A DNA stretch of 64,000 bases, from NCBI GenBank assembly GCA_910579175.1, contig CAJTTB010000013.1, positions 1 to 64,000 on the forward strand, read 5' to 3'. Origin of the DNA: an uncultured Oscillospiraceae bacterium. GTDB taxonomy: Bacteria; Bacillota; Clostridia; Oscillospirales; Ruminococcaceae. Below, piece after piece: positions 1-6,112 of this stretch. Both the position numbers and the translations under genes were made by a program. Under the pieces are notes generated by a model. The model did no database searches, was not told where the DNA came from, and was given only the letters and a program-made list of their open reading frames with translations. The stretch's first letter is position 1. Each line of letters begins with the position of its first letter.

Positions 1-2
1 GC

Positions 3-626
3 TTTACCGGCGAGGAACGGGAGCCGATAGACAAGGCGTATTATATCTGCCAGACCTATAACCGGCTGGGGAAAAACTCCTGCACCAGCCACAAAGTGGA
101 AGCAAGGGATTTATATAACCTTGTATTGAAGGATATTCAGGAACTTGCGGCAATGGCGCTTAAAGACGTGGAATCGTTCTACCAGCGGATTTGTAGCCGT
201 ATGGAACGGCGGTATCTGGCGGACGCTTCGGAGATGGAGAAGGAGCGGGAACGGCTGGAAGCAAGGAACCGGGAGATTGACGATATGTTTTTGAACCTGT
301 ATACCGACAAGGCAAAGGGAATCCTGTCAGAGCAGCGGTTTGTGAAGCTGACGGCGGCAATGGAGCGGGAACAGGAGGAAAACCAGAAGCAGTTAAAGGA
401 ATTGGCACTCTCCCTGCGCCGCTCCAACGAGCAGGAAAGTGATGTCCGCACCTTTATCCGGGAAATCCGGCAGTACGCCGCAGTCCGGGAACTGGACGAG
501 GGTATCTTAAACCGCCTTATCAGCCGGATTCTGGTGGGTGAGGTGAAAAAGGTTGACGGGGAGAAGTTTCAGGAAATCAAAATCATTTATAACTTTGTCG
601 GGGAGATACCGGCGGTAACAGAATAA
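3..626 (+). CDS. Large serine site-specific recombinase, C-terminal part (cut by window edge)
   Basis: The frame is open from the first bases of the window, so the true start lies to the left. The visible 207 residues begin in the recombinase zinc-ribbon region (YYICQTYNRLGKNSC), followed by a long charged coiled-coil stretch (about residues 60-130) and a DUF4368-like tail ending in IIYNFVGEIP. This layout is typical of large serine recombinases of Tn1549-like conjugative elements and of sigK-intervening elements, which excise and integrate DNA at short core sites. The catalytic N-terminal serine domain is outside the window and cannot be judged. Its codon use is more GC-rich than that of the chromosomal genes further right, suggesting transfer. 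A strong terminator follows the stop. Confidence 0.85.
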   Translation, partial: FTGEEREPIDKAYYICQTYNRLGKNSCTSHKVEARDLYNLVLKDIQELAAMALKDVESFYQRICSRMERRYLADASEMEKERERLEARNREIDDMFLNLYTDKAKGILSEQRFVKLTAAMEREQEENQKQLKELALSLRRSNEQESDVRTFIREIRQYAAVRELDEGILNRLISRILVGEVKKVDGEKFQEIKIIYNFVGEIPAVTE

Positions 627-634
627 TGGCAATG

Positions 635-670
635 CCCTTCCCTCTTTCCGGGGGAAGGGTTTTCTTTTTG
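635..670 (+). terminator. Rho-independent terminator after the recombinase
   Basis: CCCTTCCC pairs with GGGAAGGG across a 9-nt loop, followed by a T-rich run. It lies 9 nt after the recombinase stop codon. Confidence 0.8.
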
Positions 671-733
671 CCCGTACACGAAAAAGAAGTCGGGTTCCCT
701 ATTCTCCGGCTTCCGAGATAAACTGGAATTTAT

Positions 734-1513
734 CTATTTTAGTAATAATATCCTCTTGTATGCTAATGCCACAAACTCATTTGCCGATAAGTCTTTGTAC
801 AATGAACTTTTCTTATGATTGCGGTTAAAATCTACCTCCAAAGTCAAATATCTAAGGTCGTTGCATTTTTTTAGCTTCTGTTTTATTATATCCCAATTTA
901 TGTCACCATCATAAGGGAGTAGATGTGTATCATCATCTCCGCAATTATCATCCAAGTGTACCGCAAATAATTTATTACCATATCGCGATAAACAATCAGC
1001 ATCTCGATGATTAAAGTATTCGTGTCCGCTGTCATAGCAAAAACCTAAATACTCTGATTTTATATTTTCATAAATATAATCAAGATGCTGTATACTATCC
1101 AGATTTTCAAGAGCCAGGTTTATCTTCTTTTTTTCAGAAAAATCTACCAATCTTTTCATTCGCTCTAAACCAATTTGTGTAACCTTGGGTTTCGAGGATA
1201 AGCGCGTAATATGCATAACGACTGTCGGGATATTGTAATGTTCACAATCGCTAATACACGATGCGATTATACGAAGATAATCGTCACCATTCAATCCATC
1301 TATCCATAAATCATTAGGATTGTTGCACGGTGCATGAACATAGTCAATATCAAGTCCCAATTTTCTTGCCATTTCAGGTTGACTATTTTTGTCCTGCAAT
1401 TCATCCCCCCACCAAAGAGATACCGCATCAAATCCTGCACTCCTTATCATTTGCAATCGTTGCTGTATGGGTAATTGATAACTGAACCATGAAAACATTC
1501 CGAAACCAGACAT
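734..1513 (-). CDS. Sugar phosphate isomerase/epimerase (xylose-isomerase-like TIM barrel)
   Basis: The 259-residue protein matches the AP-endonuclease-2/IolE-type TIM-barrel family. An early motif (GFDAVSLWWGDE) is followed by metal-ligand-like stretches: VVMHITRLS, LALENLDS, GFCYDSGHE, FAVHLDDN and a final LTLEVDF. The pattern of Glu, Asp and His ligands fits a divalent-metal sugar isomerase or epimerase, but the substrate cannot be read from sequence. The start is an ATG with GGAGGG just upstream. It stands alone between the recombinase and the rep/par module, in opposite orientation to the recombinase, and could be cargo of the mobile block. Confidence 0.7.
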   Translation of the reverse strand: MSGFGMFSWFSYQLPIQQRLQMIRSAGFDAVSLWWGDELQDKNSQPEMARKLGLDIDYVHAPCNNPNDLWIDGLNGDDYLRIIASCISDCEHYNIPTVVMHITRLSSKPKVTQIGLERMKRLVDFSEKKKINLALENLDSIQHLDYIYENIKSEYLGFCYDSGHEYFNHRDADCLSRYGNKLFAVHLDDNCGDDDTHLLPYDGDINWDIIKQKLKKCNDLRYLTLEVDFNRNHKKSSLYKDLSANEFVALAYKRILLLK

Positions 1514-1613
1514 ATGCCCTCCAAAAATCCCGATTTGTTATTGTGTTCAGTTTAGCACATTTATAGAACATTTACAAGATTCCGTGTATAAAAAAGCAAA
1601 AAGAATGAATTCT

Positions 1614-1934
1614 TCACTTGACAATGTTGCATAGAAATCCTGCACCCTGACGTTTTCGGAAAATCAAATTTTCTTTTTCCAGAGCAGCCAATGCAGTTTT
1701 CATGGACATTTCACTCTTGTGCATGGTTTCTGCCAGATTCTTGATGGGAAAGAGAATGAACACATGACCTCGTTCATCCGTCCACCCATCATTTTTCTGT
1801 GATAGTCTTGCTCGGTCGAGCAAAATGGTGTAGAGGATTTTGGCGGTTTCGCTCAATCCCTCCTTATCAAGTAAAAATCTTGGAAATGCCATATAGGGCG
1901 GTATCAGGCTGTCCTGTGTCAGAAATTGTGTCAT
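1614..1934 (-). CDS. Replication initiator protein A, N-terminal-domain protein (short form)
   Basis: The 106 residues match the RepA_N domain of plasmid and ICE replication initiators: an opening FLTQDSLIPPYMAFPRFLL, then a winged-helix region (LSETAKILYTILLDRARLS, KNLAETMHKSEMSMKTALAALEKENLI). Full-length family members continue well beyond this domain. Here the gene ends after KRQGAGFLCNIVK, so it is either a stand-alone N-domain version or a truncation. A strong SD (GGAGGGAGGTG) precedes the ATG. It follows parR and parM in the same direction, forming a plasmid-like replication and partition unit inside the element. Confidence 0.7.
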   Translation of the reverse strand: MTQFLTQDSLIPPYMAFPRFLLDKEGLSETAKILYTILLDRARLSQKNDGWTDERGHVFILFPIKNLAETMHKSEMSMKTALAALEKENLIFRKRQGAGFLCNIVK

Positions 1935-1973
1935 GCGTTCACCTCCCTCCTGTGAGATCAGCTTGGTTAAAAC

Positions 1974-2345
1974 TTATTCTCCAAGGAAATCCCAATCCAA
2001 TTCTGCATCCGGTTCCTGCTGAACAACCGGCGCTGTGGTATGAGGTGCTTGTGACAGCCCAGCTATACAACCTGCCAGAAACACCGGAAGTGTTTTTTCC
2101 ATGGCACTTTCTACAGAGGAAACAATCTGATTTACAAATTGTTCCTCACGTTCCCTGGTTTCAAAGTAAGGATCATCTTGACTGCGATAATAGCGATCAA
2201 AATATTCCACCAGAGCTACGGCAATTACATTGCTGTAGGATTTGAAATGCTGCTTATCCATGGTCTGAAGATACTGCCACGCTCGCATCTGCGTATCTTT
2301 TTCTAAATTGAAGCGAAGGTTTGTGCTGCGGATATTCTCGCTCAT
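1974..2345 (-). CDS. ParR-like centromere-binding protein
   Basis: A small 123-residue protein starting MSENIRSTNLRFNLEKD, a ribbon-helix-helix-like N-terminus, followed by a helical region and a Pro/Glu-rich acidic tail ending DAELDWDFLGE. Such proteins sit next to actin-like ParM genes and join the filament to centromere DNA. Its ATG lies 3 nt after the parM stop and its SD (AAGGAG) is inside the end of parM, so the two are almost certainly co-translated. The ParR call relies on size, order and the tail type; no specific DNA-contact residue is recognisable. Confidence 0.6.
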   Translation of the reverse strand: MSENIRSTNLRFNLEKDTQMRAWQYLQTMDKQHFKSYSNVIAVALVEYFDRYYRSQDDPYFETREREEQFVNQIVSSVESAMEKTLPVFLAGCIAGLSQAPHTTAPVVQQEPDAELDWDFLGE

Positions 2346-2348
2346 GGC

Positions 2349-3266
2349 TTACTCCTTCCTGCGAAGGCTGGCAAAGGCAAGATATTCATAACCTTTGGCT
2401 GTCGCACAAATGTCATCCAAAATAGTCACTCGGCTTTCATCGTACTGTCCGAAGTGCTTGACCAGACAGCCGCCACCTCCCACGATATACAGTCGCATCA
2501 GATCCGGATTGTATTCATAGCGTCTGAGTGTTGTGAAAATATCAGCTACATATCGCTTGGCTACGGATGTGATGCAGTCCAGATACGGCACGCTGATGTC
2601 GGCAGTTCCGAAACGAAGTACCTGTTCAATGGTGGATTCTTCGATTTTCACGCCGAAGCTGTCCAACACCGCATTCTTGGCGGCGATCATACATTGGTTG
2701 ACACCGAACTTTTCTGTCCAACAGCGGCTTTCTACAGCCTTTTTGTTGTTGATATACAGAATGTTCATGGTGCCGTTTCCGATGTCTGCCAGAAGATTGG
2801 TTCCTTTGAAATCTCCCAGATGGCTGACAATGGCAGGGTATCCCTGCGGGAAGAGACTGCATCCTACAAAACGGATATGGTAGTCCTTGCCGTTAAATCG
2901 GAAGTCCACCTCCTTGTTACGAAGCAGATAGCTTCGGAAATCTTCACGCTGTTTGCGAATCCAGGTCAGCGGCAGACCGGCAGCCAGATGAACATCAGCT
3001 TCACGGATGCCATATACATTCAGCTCTCTGGCGACCGCCATAAGAGTCAGAATGTAGTAGTCCTCATCCATAGCCTTGTCTGCGATAAATTCCTTGTGTC
3101 CTTCCCCGATGCGGTAATAGATGCCGCCATACTCCAGAATGTTACCAGAGAAAATCGGTTCGATTTCATAAGCTGTCACTCCGGTAGGGGTAACTGTGTT
3201 CACAGTCTTGATATTGCCGTAACCATGATCCACGGCAATGATTTTGACATTATTCAGTTCTCTCAT
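2349..3266 (-). CDS. ParM/StbA-like actin-family plasmid segregation ATPase
   Basis: This 305-residue actin-fold protein has the phosphate-1 motif IIAVDHGYGNIKTVN at its N-terminus, phosphate-2 at NLLADIGNGTMNILYI and the adenosine motif LYIVGGGGCLVK near the C-terminus. Family members polymerise with ATP and push replicon copies apart. The start used here is the ATG preceded by AAGGAGG with good spacing. The frame stays open for 35 further codons upstream through an inverted repeat, and those are more likely leader than protein. It heads the parM-parR-repA unit, and a triple repeat lies upstream. Confidence 0.8.
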   Translation of the reverse strand: MRELNNVKIIAVDHGYGNIKTVNTVTPTGVTAYEIEPIFSGNILEYGGIYYRIGEGHKEFIADKAMDEDYYILTLMAVARELNVYGIREADVHLAAGLPLTWIRKQREDFRSYLLRNKEVDFRFNGKDYHIRFVGCSLFPQGYPAIVSHLGDFKGTNLLADIGNGTMNILYINNKKAVESRCWTEKFGVNQCMIAAKNAVLDSFGVKIEESTIEQVLRFGTADISVPYLDCITSVAKRYVADIFTTLRRYEYNPDLMRLYIVGGGGCLVKHFGQYDESRVTILDDICATAKGYEYLAFASLRRKE

Positions 3267-3308
3267 TTGCTCTGTACCTCCTTGTGTTTGTTTTCGTTCA
3301 TAAAAAAT

Positions 3309-3398
3309 GCCCCCTTTCAGTAGGTTTGCTTTGAAGTGGCACCGAATTTTCTGATTTGGTGCTGTTTTCATTGCAATTTCATTCTACTGAAAGGGGGC
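3309..3398 (-). promoter_or_regulatory. Attenuator-like long inverted repeat in the parM leader
   Basis: GCCCCCTTTCAGTAG at 3309-3323 is the exact 15-base complement of 3384-3398. In the direction of parM the second arm is followed at once by TTTTTT, giving a terminator-like stem with a 60-nt loop. The loop has a smaller stem (GCACC/GGTGC). It lies between the iterons and the parM ribosome binding site, so it could attenuate transcription. The function is inferred. Confidence 0.55.
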
Positions 3399-3408
3399 GT
3401 AAAACACA

Positions 3409-3436
3409 TTGAGCATAGATTGAGTGGAAATTGAGC
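3409..3436 (-). repeat. Triple CTCAAT iteron, 11-bp spacing, upstream of parM
   Basis: TTGAG occurs at 3409, 3420 and 3431, exactly 11 bp apart; on the minus strand this reads CTCAAT three times. One-turn spacing suggests cooperative binding by a protein on one face of the helix. A similar triple repeat lies at 8433-8460. Confidence 0.6.
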
Positions 3437-3518
3437 AAAAAAGAAAAGCAGCCACACACTGTAGTACATGACTACCAATAAACTTTTATTCCGTTTTGTA
3501 AATTGTAGTTGTCCTTAT

Positions 3519-3809
3519 TTATCCTTGCAATCCTTCAGACTGTCGAATCATGTCTTCCACAACCACATCGTAAATCTCGCCTACAGAATTGCAGTATTCC
3601 AACACCTTCCAAGGTTCATTGGTATGGAAATGTATTTTTACTAAATCTTCATTCCCAGCAGCAATTAAACTGTTTCCCTCAATATTGGCTGTGATATAGT
3701 CTGCAATTTCTTCTTCATCTAAGTCTTTATCACGTCTGTCAATCAAAAGCTGTGTATCGTAGCGATATGCAAACTGATCATCTTCAACATCCACAGAAGT
3801 AAATCCCAT
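3519..3809 (-). CDS. Stand-alone FakA/DAK-middle-domain-like protein
   Basis: This 96-residue protein resembles the central domain of fatty-acid kinase subunit FakA (YloV). Diagnostic stretches are GNSLIAAGNEDLVKIHFHTNEPWKVLEYC and GEIYDVVVEDM, cited here as separate parts of one domain; in FakA a conserved Cys/His region handles the acyl-phosphate transfer. The DAK kinase domain and the C-terminal EDD domain are absent. It is not simply debris, since AGGAGGT sits 7 nt before its ATG and the frame is clean. It is the last gene of the flavodoxin operon. No function for a single-domain form is known to me. Confidence 0.55.
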   Translation of the reverse strand: MGFTSVDVEDDQFAYRYDTQLLIDRRDKDLDEEEIADYITANIEGNSLIAAGNEDLVKIHFHTNEPWKVLEYCNSVGEIYDVVVEDMIRQSEGLQG

Positions 3810-3837
3810 TTTTGTTACCTCCTTTTGTGAACTTGAA

Positions 3838-4317
3838 TTACAGCCCTAATCTCGCAGTCCACAGTTTCAAATCTTCTTCTGATACAGCACCACCAAGACG
3901 TTTTCCTTTATCAACCTTTGCTCCGGTAAGCTCGGAAATGCGCTGTGCGGTATTGCCCATTTCGCTGCCGCCAGAGGTGCAGAAAGGAATGATGCACTTT
4001 GCCTTAAAATCATAAGACGTAAGGAACGTGTCAACAACACTCGGTTCACGTCCCCACCAAATCGGGAAGCCTACAAATACCACCTCATACTGATCCATAT
4101 TCGGTACTTGTCTGCAAATCGCAGGGCGGCAGTTCAGATCCTGCATTTCAACAGTGCTTCTGGACTCTTTGTTTGTCCAGTCTAAATCTGCAGCAGAATA
4201 TGGTACTTCAGGGCAAATCTGATACAGATCTGCATTTTCTGTTTTTGCTAATTCCTTTGCAACCTTTTCAGTCACACCTGTTGCCGAAAAATATGCAACT
4301 AAAATCTTTGCCATCAT
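3838..4317 (-). CDS. Flavodoxin
   Basis: A flavodoxin-fold FMN protein of about 159 residues. The phosphate-binding loop is ILVAYFSATGVTEKVA, with later FMN-contact loops GFPIWWGREP and PFCTSGGSEMG. It should act as a small one-electron carrier in the cytoplasm. The first possible ATG overlaps the SD (ATGGAGG); the start is more likely one of the two consecutive ATGs 12-15 nt later. It sits between the second flavodoxin-like gene and the FakA-like gene in the operon led by glutathione peroxidase. Confidence 0.85.
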   Translation of the reverse strand: MMAKILVAYFSATGVTEKVAKELAKTENADLYQICPEVPYSAADLDWTNKESRSTVEMQDLNCRPAICRQVPNMDQYEVVFVGFPIWWGREPSVVDTFLTSYDFKAKCIIPFCTSGGSEMGNTAQRISELTGAKVDKGKRLGGAVSEEDLKLWTARLGL

Positions 4318-4331
4318 CGTTTCCTCCATAA

Positions 4332-4739
4332 TTATTTCATTATCTTTTTTGCAAATGATTTTGCATTGTTTAGGTCATCCGCATTTGGACGCCCCTTATG
4401 CAGTAGACCAAAAGAGCCGTGGCAATGAAAATCTTCTTCCTCAATTTCAACGCCATTTTCCTCTGCAACTTTTTTCATAGGTTTGTACACAGATTTCATC
4501 ATAGCGGATGTGCCGAAACACACAATTTTTCCTATTTTGCCCTTGTTTTCCCGGATGAATTTTTTAACATTCTCATCCACATCAAACGCATAATAGGAAC
4601 AGCCTAAAAAGAGAACATCTACTTTGCCTGTAAGCGGAATACTGACACTTTCTGCTTTTTCCCCTATTACTTCTGCAATCGCATTTGCAAGTTTTTCTGT
4701 GTTACCAGAACGTGTGTAAAATCGTACTGCTATATTCAT
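4332..4739 (-). CDS. Flavodoxin-like protein
   Basis: A 135-residue protein with a flavodoxin phosphate loop (VRFYTRSGNTEKLANAI), the aromatic FMN loop LGCSYYAFDVDE, and FGTSAMMKS as the third loop. It differs from the adjacent flavodoxin and belongs to the short flavodoxin-like group common in Clostridia, probably an FMN-dependent electron carrier or quinone-reductase-like protein. It lies 21 nt after the TSCPD gene and about 15 nt before the next flavodoxin start, on the same strand. The redox partner cannot be inferred. Confidence 0.75.
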   Translation of the reverse strand: MNIAVRFYTRSGNTEKLANAIAEVIGEKAESVSIPLTGKVDVLFLGCSYYAFDVDENVKKFIRENKGKIGKIVCFGTSAMMKSVYKPMKKVAEENGVEIEEEDFHCHGSFGLLHKGRPNADDLNNAKSFAKKIMK

Positions 4740-4760
4740 TCCATACCTCGTATTTTCTTG

Positions 4761-5018
4761 TTAAGCAGACTGCACATGAAGTGATTCTCTGACTGCTTTT
4801 GCCAGTTGGTCTGCACATGATGTTGGTCTACGTCCGCAGGTAATGCCGGAAAGTTTGCTTTCAATTTCCTCCACGGTCATGCCCTGAACTAATTTCGATA
4901 CTGCTTTCAGATTACCATTGCAGCCGCCGTAAAATTCAATGTTCGTGACCACATTTCCATCAATGTCAAAGCTGATAAGCTGTGAGCAGGTGTTTTCCGT
5001 CTTGTATTCGTAACGCAT
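4761..5018 (-). CDS. TSCPD-domain protein (TIGR03905 family)
   Basis: An 85-residue protein with a conserved Cys pattern: TENTCSQ at the N-terminus, FYGGCNGNLKAVS centrally, and GITCGRRPTSCADQLA containing the TSCAD version of the TSCPD motif. This domain also occurs at the C-terminus of some B12-dependent ribonucleotide reductases; the stand-alone form is uncharacterised and may handle thiols or metal. Its ATG shares one base with the TGA of the glutathione peroxidase gene and has GAGGAG upstream, indicating translational coupling. A GTG 9 nt earlier is less likely. Confidence 0.8.
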   Translation of the reverse strand: MRYEYKTENTCSQLISFDIDGNVVTNIEFYGGCNGNLKAVSKLVQGMTVEEIESKLSGITCGRRPTSCADQLAKAVRESLHVQSA

Positions 5019-5557
5019 CACAGACACTCCTCAATTTTTGCTTTAAGATTCTTCATATCGGTAGGCTCAAAACGGGCAACAATCTCGCCATTACGATCAA
5101 TGAGGAATTTTGTGAAGTTCCATTTTACATTGCCATTGTTCTTGTAGTCCTTATCCACTTTCTTGACAACGCCAGAAAGCATGACTCCCATTGGGGACAT
5201 ACCAAAGCCTTCAAACTTGGTGTTCTCGGTCAGCCATTTGAACAGAGGGATTGCATTTTCTCCGTTAACATCCACTTTGGAGAACTGAGGGAAAGTGATA
5301 CCAAAGCGACCTGTGCAGAAAGAATGGATTTCCTCATCATCACCCGGAGCCTGCTCTCCAAACTGATTGCAAGGGAAATCGAGGATTTCAAAGCCCTTAT
5401 CCTTGAACGCATCATAAATACCCTGCAACTCATCGTACTGAGGGGTAAATCCACATCCTGTTGCTGTATTAACCACAAGCAGCACCTTTCCCTTGTAGTC
5501 AGCCAGAGAAATCTCGCTGCCATCCTGCGCTTTGACAGTAAAATCATAAATGTTCAT
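5018..5557 (-). CDS. Glutathione peroxidase family (thiol peroxidase, Cys form)
   Basis: A 179-residue peroxidase. The catalytic site is Cys35 in NTATGCGFT, with the rest of the tetrad at Gln69 (FGEQ) and Trp146-Asn147 (KWNF); Cys63 in FPCNQF may be the resolving residue. There is no selenocysteine TGA. Bacterial members usually use thioredoxin-like partners rather than glutathione to reduce peroxides. The start is the ATG behind AGGAGG. It is the first gene of a five-gene redox operon, divergent from an HxlR regulator, so peroxide or electrophile control is likely. Confidence 0.9.
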   Translation of the reverse strand: MNIYDFTVKAQDGSEISLADYKGKVLLVVNTATGCGFTPQYDELQGIYDAFKDKGFEILDFPCNQFGEQAPGDDEEIHSFCTGRFGITFPQFSKVDVNGENAIPLFKWLTENTKFEGFGMSPMGVMLSGVVKKVDKDYKNNGNVKWNFTKFLIDRNGEIVARFEPTDMKNLKAKIEECL

Positions 5558-5616
5558 ATTTTTACCTCCTGTTTTCAAGAAAAACCACACAACTCTTATT
5601 TTGCTCTTTACTCAGT

Positions 5617-5693
5617 TTTTCTTACTTGCTATAATTATAAAAAACACAGGATTCACTGTCAATTACGCAAAAATTTATGACTAAGTAAGAAAA
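5617..5693. promoter_or_regulatory. Inverted repeat between the redox operon and hxlR
   Basis: TTTTCTTACTT at 5617-5627 and AAGTAAGAAAA at 5683-5693 are exact 11-base inverted copies flanking the divergent promoter region. HxlR-family regulators bind such dyads, so this is a candidate operator pair. Binding is inferred. Confidence 0.45.
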
Positions 5694-5718
5694 TGCTGAG
5701 CGTATGGAGGTAATTACA

Positions 5719-6042
5719 ATGTCACAAACTAATATTTGTCCCTGTTCTGAACAATGCCCTTTGCAACACGCCATGGAAATGATAGGAGGAAAATGGAAAC
5801 TTGCTATTCTTTGTTCTCTTGGAGTAGATGGTAAGGTTCGATACAATGATTTGAAACGAAAAATTTCCGGTATATCCAACACCATGCTTGCAAAATCCTT
5901 GCATGAATTAGAAGAATGTGATCTTGTAAACCGAACTGAATATATGGAGGTTCCTATCCGTGTAGAATATGAAATTACGGAGAGGGCAAAGGAGCTTGGT
6001 CCAATTCTTGCACAACTTGCACAATGGGGAGCGAAAGCATAG
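5719..6042 (+). CDS. HxlR-family winged-helix transcriptional regulator
   Basis: A 107-residue regulator with the family signature CPLQHAMEMIGGKWKLAIL, then the recognition region (VRYNDLKRKISGISNTMLAKSL) and wing (PIRVEYEITERAKEL). Cysteines cluster at the N-terminus (ICPCSEQC); in relatives such as HypR and YodB an N-terminal Cys senses electrophiles or disulfide stress. The start is the ATG after ATGGAGG, because the earlier ATG is itself part of the SD. It is divergent from the peroxidase/flavodoxin operon and probably controls it. Confidence 0.9.
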   Translation: MSQTNICPCSEQCPLQHAMEMIGGKWKLAILCSLGVDGKVRYNDLKRKISGISNTMLAKSLHELEECDLVNRTEYMEVPIRVEYEITERAKELGPILAQLAQWGAKA

Positions 6043-6051
6043 TTATCTAAA

Positions 6052-6084
6052 AAATGAGTGATATTTACATCGCTCATTTCTTTG
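6052..6084. terminator. Hairpin between convergent hxlR and STAND gene
   Basis: AAATGAGTGAT pairs with ATCGCTCATTT (one G-U) just after the hxlR stop; a short T-rich run follows. It may serve both directions. Confidence 0.5.
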
Positions 6085-6112
6085 GTCTCTTATACAAATT
6101 CAATGTTTCGCT

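Noticed and set aside
2454..3323. Long plus-strand open frame opposite parM
   Set aside because: It is antisense to a clear actin-like protein, has no SD or family features, and its codons mirror the real gene.
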